Shown here one piece after another: positions 28,124 through 36,432 of a stretch of DNA of 64,000 nucleotides. The translations under genes were made by a program, and so were the position numbers. Every line of letters starts with the position of its first letter. The first letter of the stretch is position 1. Source of the DNA: Pontibacter roseus DSM 17521 (lineage in GTDB: Bacteria; Bacteroidota; Bacteroidia; Cytophagales; Hymenobacteraceae); assembly GCF_000373265.1 (NCBI RefSeq), contig NZ_KB890766.1, positions 187 to 64,186 on the forward strand, written 5' to 3'. The notes below the pieces were generated by a model. That model did not search any database. It was not told where the DNA came from and saw nothing but the letters and a program-made list of their open reading frames with translations.

Positions 28124-28196
28124 TGTCATTCCGACAATCGGAGAAATCTGTTACAGAAGGTGCATGTACAAGATTCCTCCGATCGTCGGAATGACA
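28124..28196. repeat. Short palindromic dispersed repeat (TGTCATTCCGAC type)
   Basis: The arms 28124-28149 and 28171-28196 are a near-perfect 26-bp inverted repeat (two mismatches) around a 21-nt spacer. Each arm begins TGTCATTCCGAC and ends AATCT. A longer relative is at 35076-35249. It lies between converging genes ypdA and the pseudouridine synthase, a usual place for REP-like or folded-RNA elements. Confidence 0.8.
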
Positions 28197-28301
28197 AAGG
28201 AGAGAGGTGGAGGGACTAAGAAGGGGGTAGGAGCGTGGGCAGGTATGCAGGTATGGCGGAAGAAGCCGTGGGCTGAGGTACCAGGGCTCACAAAACAGTA
28301 T

Positions 28302-28988
28302 TCAAAACCGTTTCTTACGGCTGGAGTTGTTGCGGCTGTCGTAGTGGCGGCCGCCGTTTTTCTTAGGTGCTGTGCTGCCAGTCTTTTGAGGTCTGCTTCC
28401 ACTTCCAAAGCTACCGCCCGCTGTCAGGCCCTTGAGTTTAGCCACTTCCTCCGGGGTCAGTTCCCGGTACGCACCTGGCTGTAGCTCACCCAGACTGAGA
28501 GGTCCGATGGCAGGGCGGATGAGGCGGAGGGTGGGGAAGCCAACGGCGGCCGTCATGCGACGCACCTGCCGGTTCATCCCCTGCGATATTTTAATCTCCA
28601 CCCACGTAGTCGGGATTTCCTTTCTAAAACGGATGGGCTTGGAACGCTCCCATACCTGCGGTTCTTCCTCTAATAGGCGGGCCTTGGCCGGAGAGGTTCT
28701 TGTGTTTTTGATTAGCACGCCGCGGCGCAGTTCTTCCAAAGCTTCTTCGGTAGGTATACCTTCCACCTGCACCCAATACGTTTTCTCAATCTTGAACTTC
28801 GGGTCGGAGAGGCGGTGCTGCAGCGCTTTGTCATCGGTCAGGAGCACCAGGCCTTCACTGTCGTAGTCGAGGCGTCCAACGGGGTAGATGTCCGGCACTT
28901 TCACGAAGTCTTTCAGCGTGGCGCGGCCTGCTTCGTCAGTGAACTGCGTCAGCACTTCGTAGGGCTTGTTGAGTAGGAGGTACTTCAA
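28302..28988 (-). CDS. rluE: Pseudouridine synthase, RsuA/RluB/E/F family
   Basis: This 228-residue RNA-modifying enzyme converts a uridine of rRNA to pseudouridine. The catalytic Asp is in VGRLDYDSEGLVLLTDD near residue 38-53; other family blocks are LLLNKPYEVLTQF at the start, KTYWVQVEG and GMNRQVRRMTAAVG. There is no N-terminal S4 domain, as in RluE, so that symbol is tentative. About 40 extra C-terminal residues are Gly/Ser/Lys/Arg-rich and probably disordered and RNA-contacting. The gene has its own region between a repeat and an acetyltransferase on the same strand. Confidence 0.86.
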   Translation of the reverse strand: MKYLLLNKPYEVLTQFTDEAGRATLKDFVKVPDIYPVGRLDYDSEGLVLLTDDKALQHRLSDPKFKIEKTYWVQVEGIPTEEALEELRRGVLIKNTRTSPAKARLLEEEPQVWERSKPIRFRKEIPTTWVEIKISQGMNRQVRRMTAAVGFPTLRLIRPAIGPLSLGELQPGAYRELTPEEVAKLKGLTAGGSFGSGSRPQKTGSTAPKKNGGRHYDSRNNSSRKKRF

Positions 28989-29028
28989 AGGGAAATAATG
29001 AATTATGGATTAGAAATTATAGGCATCG

Positions 29029-29634
29029 CTATACCTTGGCTGGGTTGCGCTGCTTGTAGTTCAGGTTCCAAGATTTCTTGAGCTGGTCGTATTCTGGGCG
29101 GATGATGGAGAGCAGCACGGAGTCTTCATTAACGCCGTCCACCACGTAATGCTCCCGTATTACACCTTCCAGCTTGAAGCCGTACCGTTCCAGCAGTTTG
29201 ATGGAGGGCGTATTGTAGTCGGCGGCCAGGGCCTCAATGCGTCGAAGGTCCATTTGCTCAAAGCCAAAGGCGAGCACCGGACCCAGCGCCTCTGTCATGT
29301 AGCCTTTGCGCTTGTGGGCGTCGTCGAGCAGCGTATAGCCGACCTCGGCGCGGCGGTGGCTCACAATCCAGGTATGGAAGCCGCAGCGGCCTATCATGGC
29401 GCCAGTGGCCTTCTCCAGTATCCGGAAGTTCTTGAAAGAATGGAAATACGTGGTCAGGCCTTTCCGGAACTTGTCTTTCTCATCGGCCAGCTCCTCCGCG
29501 TTCTTCAGGCCCAAATATGCCTTTATTTCCTCGTCTGTGCAGGCGGTGAAAAGGTGGTTGCAAATCGCTGGAGTATACTCGCTCAGGTATAGGCGCTCGG
29601 TTTCCAGCACAATGGGTTGCGGGGTGTTTTTCAT
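29029..29634 (-). CDS. GNAT acetyltransferase, RimJ/RimL type
   Basis: This ~201-residue acetyltransferase would move an acetyl group from acetyl-CoA to a protein N-terminus or small amine. The chosen start (29634, MKNTPQPIVLETERLYL) begins just at the family pattern LETERLxL; the frame upstream to 29757 would overlap the next gene and adds unmatched sequence. Other blocks: MIGRCGFHTW, EVGYTLLDDAHKRKGYMTEAL (acetyl-CoA loop) and EALAADYNTPSIKLLERYGFKLEG. Substrate unknown. It lies downstream of a VWA-like membrane protein gene on the same strand with about 95 bp between. Confidence 0.85.
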   Translation of the reverse strand: MKNTPQPIVLETERLYLSEYTPAICNHLFTACTDEEIKAYLGLKNAEELADEKDKFRKGLTTYFHSFKNFRILEKATGAMIGRCGFHTWIVSHRRAEVGYTLLDDAHKRKGYMTEALGPVLAFGFEQMDLRRIEALAADYNTPSIKLLERYGFKLEGVIREHYVVDGVNEDSVLLSIIRPEYDQLKKSWNLNYKQRNPAKV

Positions 29635-29728
29635 AGGGATTATCAGACAGGACCAGCCATTAGTATACGCTGCAAAAACATCTATTCTCCTACTTTTTGC
29701 AAAAGAGAGGAGGGATTTACCAGACAGC

Positions 29729-31810
29729 TTAATAACTGCCGTTGTACTTGCGCACAAACCACTCGGCGCAGACCAAGCCCAGTAATACGAAGAACAACCA
29801 CTTCATATCCACCAAATCGTTCAGGGACTCGGAACTGTAAATCAAATCCTTGTGGTCAGCTTTGAGGATATCCTCTTCCAGCTGCTGCAGTTGTGCCGGG
29901 TAGTACAACCGGGAGCCTGTGCTGCTGCCCAGCTGGTGCAACAGGTTGTGGTCGGCCACCGCATGCAAAGCCTCCAGTTGCAGTTCCTCCACCACAAACT
30001 CGCCCTTGTCCTGCTGCAGCGAGCCGTTGATGCGCGCCGAGGCGGTATAGGTATAACGGCCTCCCGGCAATGAACCGATGTTGGCCCCTGACTGGTTCTC
30101 GCCGTTGGCGAAATTATAAGATTTTGATTTGCCTTCGGCATCGGTCACCTTAAGGGTGATGTTCTGCCCGAAGATGGGCTCCAGCGCCTCGTTGTAGGCC
30201 TCGGCCTCAAAGCGTATCTCGTCGGAACTGGTGTACTCGTTCTGCACCGGGTATACGTTCAGGCGCTTCTTGTTGCGCGGCGCCGTCAGCAGCTGCATCA
30301 GGTTGGTGATGAGCTTGTCGTACACGGCTGCATTCTCGTGGTTGGCGGTTTCGGTGATGCGCCACTGCCAGGTGCCGGAGGCGAGGAGGGCTGCGTTGCG
30401 CTTGTCGCCTACGGTCTGCACGGTGAGCAGTGGCTTGGTGGTACGCACCCGGCCCACCTGCTGGTAGAGCACGGTCTCGGTGTTGGGGGTGAGTTGGTAA
30501 TCGCCGTAGGGCACGGTGGCCGGCGGGTATTGCTGCAGGCGCTCAGTGGCTTCCTCGGCTACTTTGAAGGTGCTGAAGTTCGGGTTGATGACGCTGGTCA
30601 CCTCATCGGACTGACCCGGAGTGTTGATGCGGATGCCCACATTCAGGCGGTTGAAGTCCCCGATGTCGCTCTGTGGACCCACGATGTAGAGGGCAGGCAG
30701 GTTCTTCTGGCGAACCAGGCTCAACGCAGCTTCGCCACCAGCAGTGCGACCCGGCAACTGGTGCAACACCGCCACATCGTAGTCCTCCTGCTTGAGGGTG
30801 GTGAGCCCAGGTATGAACAGTTCCGTCTCGTAGTTCTCATTCGACTCAATGGCCGCCCGCAGGGCTTTGATGTCGGGATGCGGGGCGGCGGCGGCCACCA
30901 ATATCTTGATTTTGCCCTTTACCACATCGATGTAGGCATGCTTGGTGTTATTGAGCGTGGTGAACTCACCCTGCTGTGGCAGCACCTCCACTTCGTAGTG
31001 GCGCTTGCCCAGGCCACCCGCCATCACCTGAAAAGGCACCTGCTGTATGTTTTGGTTGGGCTTTAAGCTGACGGTTTTGCGCTCCAGCACCTTGCCGTTC
31101 TCTTTCAGTTGCACGGTCACGGTGGTAGCGCCAAAGCCCTGCTGCTGCAGCTCGGCCTCCAGCGGAAAGCGGTTGCCGCTGTAGTTCACCTTGTTGTAGC
31201 GCAGCGAGGAAAGGATGATGTCTTTTTTGGGTATGGTGTCGCCCACAGCCACGGGGTAGATGGTGTAGTTGTAATTCGCGTAGGTAGGGGAGGTGCCCTG
31301 GTTCACGATGCCGTCGGAAAGCAACACCACACCCGCCAGGTTCTGCTGCTCGAAATCAGTTCGCACGTTCTGCAACAGCTGGCTCAGGTTGGTGGCTTCG
31401 GCCTCGTACTGCAACTGCCCCAAATCCTGCGGTGCCTCTGATGCGCCCAGTACCCGCACTTCGGTCTGGATGCCTTTGTCCTGGAGGCGGCTGCGTAATT
31501 CCTGCAACCCCTGCTGCGCCTGCCGCAGCTGCACCGAATCCGAGAAAAGCGCCACTGACTGCGAGTTGTCGACTGCAAACACAATGGTGGGTTTTTGGGT
31601 GCTGTTGCTGACGTAGCGCACCAATGGCCCCATCAACAGGAAGCACAGAAAGCTCACCACCACAAAACGCACTGCCGCCAAGGTATAGTTGATGCCTTTT
31701 GACCAGGGCGTTCGCTTGCTGTACAGCAGCCAGGCGTAGAGTGCACCCACAGCCAGGCAGGCCAGTATCAGCCAAGGCGAGAAGGACGTTATGAGGCGGA
31801 AGGAGTCCAA
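29729..31810 (-). CDS. Membrane protein with von Willebrand A-like domain
   Basis: This 693-residue protein has two N-terminal helices (about 8-30 and 45-65), then a VWA-like domain starting VFAVDNSQSVALF, whose DNSQS resembles the MIDAS DxSxS, and LLSDGIVNQG. A long periplasmic part with Ig-like strands follows, and a final helix LVDMKWLFFVLLGLVCAEWF near 665-685. This layout matches Bacteroidota proteins near BatA/BatB-like systems. It may take part in envelope stress or complex assembly, but partners (MoxR, DUF58) are absent here. Function is inferred only at domain level. Confidence 0.75.
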   Translation of the reverse strand: MDSFRLITSFSPWLILACLAVGALYAWLLYSKRTPWSKGINYTLAAVRFVVVSFLCFLLMGPLVRYVSNSTQKPTIVFAVDNSQSVALFSDSVQLRQAQQGLQELRSRLQDKGIQTEVRVLGASEAPQDLGQLQYEAEATNLSQLLQNVRTDFEQQNLAGVVLLSDGIVNQGTSPTYANYNYTIYPVAVGDTIPKKDIILSSLRYNKVNYSGNRFPLEAELQQQGFGATTVTVQLKENGKVLERKTVSLKPNQNIQQVPFQVMAGGLGKRHYEVEVLPQQGEFTTLNNTKHAYIDVVKGKIKILVAAAAPHPDIKALRAAIESNENYETELFIPGLTTLKQEDYDVAVLHQLPGRTAGGEAALSLVRQKNLPALYIVGPQSDIGDFNRLNVGIRINTPGQSDEVTSVINPNFSTFKVAEEATERLQQYPPATVPYGDYQLTPNTETVLYQQVGRVRTTKPLLTVQTVGDKRNAALLASGTWQWRITETANHENAAVYDKLITNLMQLLTAPRNKKRLNVYPVQNEYTSSDEIRFEAEAYNEALEPIFGQNITLKVTDAEGKSKSYNFANGENQSGANIGSLPGGRYTYTASARINGSLQQDKGEFVVEELQLEALHAVADHNLLHQLGSSTGSRLYYPAQLQQLEEDILKADHKDLIYSSESLNDLVDMKWLFFVLLGLVCAEWFVRKYNGSY

Positions 31811-31850
31811 GCGAAGTTAGATAGTTATAGCGTTTAGAAGTACGTAAATT

Positions 31851-32354
31851 CTATTGAAAAACGGGTTTGCCGAATTTTATTTTCGACTCAATCAAATCGA
31901 TGTGGCGGTAATGTCCGATGACAGTAACATTTTTCGCATTGTACCTGATGTGGACTAATTCTGCACCCAGCCAATAGTTGAAAAGTCTGTAATACCTGTT
32001 TGTTGATGCCAGCACGGTTTCTGTATCGTGCTTTGATATGATTTCCCTGCCTTCTTGCTGCAGGAAGCTCACCGCCCAGTCCGCCACCTTGCCCGGTTCG
32101 CCTATACCTGTTATCGTCAGCTCATGCCGTTGAAAAGAGAAGGCATGCATTATACCTCCTATCGTAGGGAAGAGCCAAAAGCTTGAGGAAGAAGATAAAT
32201 CTTGCCAGAACTCATGGAACGTTGCCCCAGAAGCTGTAACCCAGAATACCAGGTATACAAGTAGCATAAGGGAGCCGTAAAGCAGCATGCTAAGAGCAAG
32301 AACCAGTGCAAAATGCTTCAGCTGCGGTCGGTGCTTTGTCAGAACGAGCTCCAT
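31851..32354 (-). CDS. Hypothetical small membrane protein
   Basis: I do not recognise this 167-residue protein. Two hydrophobic helices near 16-40 and 58-75 (LVLALSMLLYGSLMLLVYLVF; FWLFPTIGGIMHAF) lead to a soluble C-terminal part of about 90 residues (WAVSFLQQEGREIISKHDTE, VTVIGHYRHIDLIESKI). It is on the same strand as the VWA-like gene 40 bp downstream and may be co-transcribed. It is probably an inner-membrane protein. Confidence 0.6.
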   Translation of the reverse strand: MELVLTKHRPQLKHFALVLALSMLLYGSLMLLVYLVFWVTASGATFHEFWQDLSSSSSFWLFPTIGGIMHAFSFQRHELTITGIGEPGKVADWAVSFLQQEGREIISKHDTETVLASTNRYYRLFNYWLGAELVHIRYNAKNVTVIGHYRHIDLIESKIKFGKPVFQ

Positions 32355-32417
32355 TTTTAGTCTCTTTTCAAAATTTTTATCAGGTATAACTTCTTATCCT
32401 TCTAAAGATAAAAGAAA

Positions 32418-32458
32418 AAGACCAATGCTACTAACGTAAACGCCGCAGCATTGGTCTT
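32418..32458 (-). terminator. fabG terminator
   Basis: A 12-bp stem AAGACCAATGCT/AGCATTGGTCTT (32418-32429 and 32447-32458) is followed on the minus strand by a T-rich run (TTTTCTTTTATC). It lies 73 bp after the fabG stop. Confidence 0.78.
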
Positions 32459-32531
32459 GATATAGTTAAGAGTTGAAAGTTATGAGTTCAGGGTCAACCT
32501 AAAACACTTTCTACCTTTTTACATGTCTAAC

Positions 32532-33278
32532 TTAGGTAAGCATACCGCCGTCCACCTGGAGCACCTGGCCGGAGATGTACGACGATTGGTCGGAGGCTAG
32601 GAAAGCCACACAGTTGGCCACATCCTCGGGCGTGCCGCCACGCTTCAAAGGTATAGCCTTGCGCCACTCGTCCACCACTTTCTGATCCAGCTCGCCTGTC
32701 ATCTCCGTTTCTATGAAGCCTGGGGCCACCGCGTTGCAACGGATGTTGCGGGAACCGAGCTCCAGCGCCACCGATTTGGTGAAGCCGATGATGCCCGCCT
32801 TGGAAGCCGAATAGTTGGCCTGGCCCGCGTTGCCTTTTATACCTACCACCGAGGTGATGTTGATGATGGAGCCGCTCTTGGCGCGCATCATGTGCTTGGT
32901 GGCGCCTTTGGTCAGGTTGAAGACAGATTTCAGGTTGGTGTTGATGACCGCATCCCACTGGTCCTCGCTCATGCGCATCAGCAGGCCGTCGCGCGTGATG
33001 CCGGCGTTGTTCACCAGGATGTCAATCTTGCCGAATGCAGCTACCACGTCCTCCACCAGCTTCTCGGCTTGGGCCGTATCAGAGGCGTCGGAGCGGAAGC
33101 CCTTGGCCTTGCCGCCGTTGGCAGTCAGTTCCTGCTCCAGGGCCTGGCCTTTTTCTACACTTGACAGGTAGGTGAATGCTACCTCTGCGCCCATCTCCAC
33201 CAGCTTCTGTGCGATGGCTCGGCCTATACCTTTTGATGCTCCCGTTACCAGGGCTACTTTTCCTTCTAATGCTTTCAT
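32532..33278 (-). CDS. fabG: 3-oxoacyl-ACP reductase FabG
   Basis: This ~248-residue short-chain dehydrogenase reduces 3-oxoacyl-ACP with NADPH in fatty-acid elongation. It has the cofactor motif TGASKGIG near 12-19, NNAG near 90, the catalytic Ser in NITSVVG, YSASK with the active Tyr and Lys, and a late segment SYISGQVLQVDGGM typical of FabG. The start at 33278 (MKALEGKVALVTG) is preferred over three residues upstream. Other fab genes are not adjacent. A -7-like element TAACTTTG lies only a few bases before the start codon. Confidence 0.93.
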   Translation of the reverse strand: MKALEGKVALVTGASKGIGRAIAQKLVEMGAEVAFTYLSSVEKGQALEQELTANGGKAKGFRSDASDTAQAEKLVEDVVAAFGKIDILVNNAGITRDGLLMRMSEDQWDAVINTNLKSVFNLTKGATKHMMRAKSGSIINITSVVGIKGNAGQANYSASKAGIIGFTKSVALELGSRNIRCNAVAPGFIETEMTGELDQKVVDEWRKAIPLKRGGTPEDVANCVAFLASDQSSYISGQVLQVDGGMLT

Positions 33279-33281
33279 AGG

Positions 33282-33289
33282 CACCAAAG
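33282..33289 (-). promoter_or_regulatory. TAACTTTG -7-like element just upstream of fabG
   Basis: On the minus strand TAACTTTG precedes the fabG ATG by about 6 bases. It matches TAnnTTTG, but a -33 TTG is not seen, and the closeness to the start would give almost no leader. Weak call. Confidence 0.3.
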
Positions 33290-33553
33290 TTATAAAAGAT
33301 TTTTTTATTCAGAAGAGCGGCAGCACGGTATGCGCATCTTTGTGAATAAAGCTCTCTTTTACAAGGTTTTATGTGCAGGTATATTAGATATATTATTTTT
33401 AATATAAACAGGTCTGTGAATGCTTTGTGCTATATCATGTATCTGAAATAGGATTGTAACATATTTATAATCTGAATATTGTAATGTAATTGATTTTTAT
33501 TTCTATGTGTTAAGCCATATTTTCGTGCCGATTTCCAACCAAAAGTACCCCTC

Positions 33554-34891
33554 ATGTTCAAACGTAGTATCGGACTAGCCATCCTGATTGCGGTATCGCT
33601 TTTTGTCTTTATCACGGCAGCCCAAACTCTCAGCTTCGAGTCAACTAACATCCAGAAAACAGAGAAAAAGCCTGAGCCTGCACAGCCTGAAGAAATAGTC
33701 AAAAAAACAGCGCCCGTCGTCTACGGCATACCTACCGATACGCTGGAGATTATAGAAGGCACCATTGAAAGAGGAGAGAACCTGTCAGAGCTGCTGCGTG
33801 ATTACAACATCTCGCCCGTCACCATCGACCTGCTGGCCCGCAAAGCAAAGGACGTGTTCAATGTGCGGCGCATCAATGCCAACCACAACTACATCATCCT
33901 GCACGCGCAGGACTCTGCCCAAACGGCCCGCTATTTCATCTATGAGCCCAGCGAGGTGGAGTACGTGGTCTATGACCTGAACGGGGACCTGGACGTGCGC
34001 CTCGTCAAGCGAGAGGTATTAGTAGTGGAGCGCGCCATAGCCGGTTTCATCGAGAGCTCCTTGTTTGAGTCCATACTGGCCGCGGGAGGAACCCCCCAAC
34101 TGGTAAACCATTTTGCCGATATCTACGCCTGGCGCCTCAACCTGAGCCGTCTGCAACCCGGCGATATGTTCAAACTGATTTATGAGGAAAAGCTTGTGAA
34201 CGGCAACACCATCGGCTTTGGGAAGATAAAAGCGGCCTATTTCGAACACGAGGGGAAGCCGCTATACGCTATCGCCTTTGAGCAGGACGGGCAAAAGACC
34301 GGCTACTACGACCAGGATGGCAAGAGCCTGAAAAAGGCCTTCCTAAGGGAGCCGCTGGAGTTCAGCCGCATCAGCTCCCGGTTCTCCAAGAGCCGCTTCC
34401 ATCCGGTGCAGAAGCGTTATAAACCGCACCTGGGCACCGATTTCGCCGCTCCGCGCGGTACGCCCATCCGGACGGTGGGTGATGGTGTAGTACTGGAGGC
34501 CGCCTATACCCGAGGCAACGGCTACTTCGTGAAAATAAAGCACAATAAGACCTATACCACCCAATACCTGCACATGTCTAAGTTCGCCAGGGGCATCCGG
34601 AAGGGCAGCCGCGTGCAGCAGGGGCAGACGATAGGCTATGTAGGCAGCACCGGCCTGGCCACCGGCCCGCACCTGTGCTACCGCTTCTGGCAGAACGGCC
34701 GGCAAGTGGATGCCCTCCGGGTGAAACTGCCGTCCGCCCACCCTATCGAGCGGAAATACAAGGAAGCCTTCGCCGCCTTGAAAGAAGAAATAGAAGGCAG
34801 AATGGTAGCTATAGAAGTAACAGGTGCCCAACCAAAGGAGCTGCTCGCGGCAGACAAGCAGCATGCTACCTTAAATGACGAGGAAGTGTGA
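33554..34891 (+). CDS. M23 (LytM) peptidoglycan endopeptidase
   Basis: This 445-residue envelope enzyme has an N-terminal hydrophobic anchor (about 5-24), a charged linker, an OapA/Csd3-like region (about 60-250; LSELLRDYNISPVTIDLLARK) and a C-terminal M23 domain. Zinc ligands are visible: His and Asp in HLGTDFAAPRGTP, and His in GPHLCYRF; the catalytic His is in LHMSKF. It would cleave peptide cross-bridges of murein in the periplasm. Upstream 33.3-33.55 kb is AT-rich, fitting a promoter. A small hairpin terminator follows. Confidence 0.88.
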   Translation: MFKRSIGLAILIAVSLFVFITAAQTLSFESTNIQKTEKKPEPAQPEEIVKKTAPVVYGIPTDTLEIIEGTIERGENLSELLRDYNISPVTIDLLARKAKDVFNVRRINANHNYIILHAQDSAQTARYFIYEPSEVEYVVYDLNGDLDVRLVKREVLVVERAIAGFIESSLFESILAAGGTPQLVNHFADIYAWRLNLSRLQPGDMFKLIYEEKLVNGNTIGFGKIKAAYFEHEGKPLYAIAFEQDGQKTGYYDQDGKSLKKAFLREPLEFSRISSRFSKSRFHPVQKRYKPHLGTDFAAPRGTPIRTVGDGVVLEAAYTRGNGYFVKIKHNKTYTTQYLHMSKFARGIRKGSRVQQGQTIGYVGSTGLATGPHLCYRFWQNGRQVDALRVKLPSAHPIERKYKEAFAALKEEIEGRMVAIEVTGAQPKELLAADKQHATLNDEEV

Positions 34892-34917
34892 TTTGATTTA
34901 GTATAGTGTGAACATGG

Positions 34918-34947
34918 GGAAGGCGCTGCAAAGCGTCTTTTTCTTTT
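34918..34947 (+). terminator. Terminator of the M23 gene
   Basis: A short stem AAGGCGCT/AGCGTCTT (one G-T pair) with a small loop is followed by TTTTTCTTTT, 29 bp after the stop. Confidence 0.65.
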
Positions 34948-35031
34948 GGTGGTATGGAGGAGTAGTTTCAGCCGTTTCCAGTCCAGTCAATAGGTTTTTC
35001 TGAATTAGGATTTAAAGAACTTGGAAGGGAT

Positions 35032-35552
35032 GACATCCCCCTGCCCCCTTCGAAGGGAGAGTTCTCGCCCCTGCTTGTCATTCCGACGAAAGGAGGAATC
35101 TGTTACCATACCTACCGCCGATTCGAGCGTAGCGAGAGCGGGCGGTAAAAGATGCGAGGGTTACAGAAGTACTCATAAAAGCCGCATCTGCGCTGGCGCT
35201 GGATTCACGGCAGGAAGGGCGTGGGATTCCTCCTTTCGTCGGAATGACAGAAATGTGTATGGGAATGATGGGAGCGTGAGCAGGTATAGGTATAGGTATA
35301 GCCTTAACACCCCTCTGACTCCCCTCAAGGGGAGAGTTGCCCTGTAGCAACAGAGCGGTGGCATCGGCCAGGTGCACTACATGGCGCTCCACTGTTTGAG
35401 CGGTCAGCGAGTTCGGAGCGTCTTGACTTTTTTGTTTGCTTTGGGGGTAGGGGTCCTCGATTTGTGTCAAGACAAAAAGCGAGGCCCGCCCTGCCAAGGC
35501 AAGCTATACAACAACCCGGCGAGCATGCCGCAATAGCCGCCGCTACGCAGGT
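35032..35552 (-). repeat. Composite dispersed intergenic repeat, copy 1 (with nested palindrome)
   Basis: In the gap after the M23 gene, sequence modules recur in inverted order and orientation at 53017-53303. Module B, 35032-35056 (GACATCCCCCTGCCCCC...), equals 53279-53303 reversed. Module A, 35301-35377, equals 53138-53214 reversed; the 59-bp core 35319-35377 differs at one base. Weaker matches continue to about 35552 (AGCCGCCGCTAC). Between B and A this copy alone contains a nested TGTCATTCC palindrome. Three AGGTATA units stand in tandem at 35282-35301. Reading frames crossing it (for example the 35078-35497 one) are by-products. Confidence 0.82.
35076..35249. repeat. Nested TGTCATTCCGAC inverted repeat
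   Basis: Arms 35076-35100 and 35225-35249 are a perfect 25-bp inverted repeat separated by 124 bp. The inner part has its own hairpin (TACCGCC...GGGCGGTA). The arms share the TGTCATTCCGAC...AATCTGTTAC pattern with the element at 28124-28196. Confidence 0.85.
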
Positions 35553-35601
35553 GCTATGAAGTTCCTTCCCTTGCTATACCTTAGCTTGGTTCCCGGTTCA
35601 C

Positions 35602-36210
35602 CTACTTGCAATAATTCCTTAGATACTGCTCCGCTTCTCTTACCCCCAATGCTTTCGCTTTAGCCCAGTCAGCGCAGGCGCCGGTTTTGTCTCCGAGATT
35701 GTATTTCGGGGCCCCTCTGTTATATAGCGCCTCTGCGTACTTGGGATTGAGGGTAACGGCCCGGTTGTAATCGGTCAGGGCTCCTTGGTAGTCTTTGAGG
35801 CCGTAGCGGGCAAGGCCGCGGTTGTTGTAGGTTTTGGCTTGCTTCGGGGACAGTTCCACCGCTTTGTTGTAGTCGCTGATGGCGCCTCGGTAGTCGCGGA
35901 GGTTGTACTTAGACAGGCCGCGGCTTGTCCAGGCAGCCACGTGCTTCTCGTCCAGGGCAATGGCTTTGGTGAAATCTTCGATGGCGCCACGATAATCCAA
36001 CAGGCGGTCTTTGGCTACGCCGCGGTTGGTGATAGTGACCACGTGCTCTGGGTCCTGCTTCAGTACCTCGTCGTAGTCCTTGATGGCTTCGGAGTACTTG
36101 CCAGACTTGAATTTCTTGTTGCCCGACGTAAAATAATCCAGCGTCGATTTCTGGGCGATTGCGTTCAAGGACAGGAATAAGGGTAATAGAAAAAGTAAAA
36201 GTTTTTTCAT
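35602..36210 (-). CDS. Exported TPR-repeat protein
   Basis: This ~202-residue protein has a signal peptide (MKKLLLFLLPLFLSLNAIA-Q); this decides the start at 36210 over an upstream ATG at 36258. The mature part consists of five 34-residue tetratricopeptide repeats, each with a DYxGAI/AL-DY/FxKA pattern (YSEAIKDYDEVLKQDP, YRGAIEDFTKAIALDE, YRGAISDYNKAVELSP, YQGALTDYNRAVTLNP, TGACADWAKAKALG). It probably mediates protein contacts in the periplasm. No operon partner is evident; it is divergent from lpdA. Confidence 0.82.
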   Translation of the reverse strand: MKKLLLFLLPLFLSLNAIAQKSTLDYFTSGNKKFKSGKYSEAIKDYDEVLKQDPEHVVTITNRGVAKDRLLDYRGAIEDFTKAIALDEKHVAAWTSRGLSKYNLRDYRGAISDYNKAVELSPKQAKTYNNRGLARYGLKDYQGALTDYNRAVTLNPKYAEALYNRGAPKYNLGDKTGACADWAKAKALGVREAEQYLRNYCK

Positions 36211-36377
36211 GCAGTGTGTAAAACCGATGGGTTGGAAGCGCAAAGTACAACAGTTCAACGCAATGAGAAAACACTTAGAGCCAGTTCATAGCTACATCTT
36301 TATATAGAGATAGATATACCTTTGCAAAGTGCCATAGCTGCCGCACCATCGGTCACAAGGATGGAGGTACAGGTGGT

Positions 36378-36408
36378 TTTGCTAAGTTGGGATTATCGTT
36401 TAATTTTG
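36378..36408 (+). promoter_or_regulatory. lpdA promoter, Bacteroidota -33/-7 type
   Basis: TTTG at 36378-36381, a 19-bp spacer, and TAATTTTG at 36401-36408 match the TTTG-N19-TAnnTTTG consensus of the Bacteroidota primary sigma factor in full. The lpdA start codon is 24 bp past the -7 element. A second TACCTTTG at 36317-36324 has no -33 partner. Confidence 0.65.
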
Positions 36409-36432
36409 CTCATCATTTAAAAAATAGAGACT

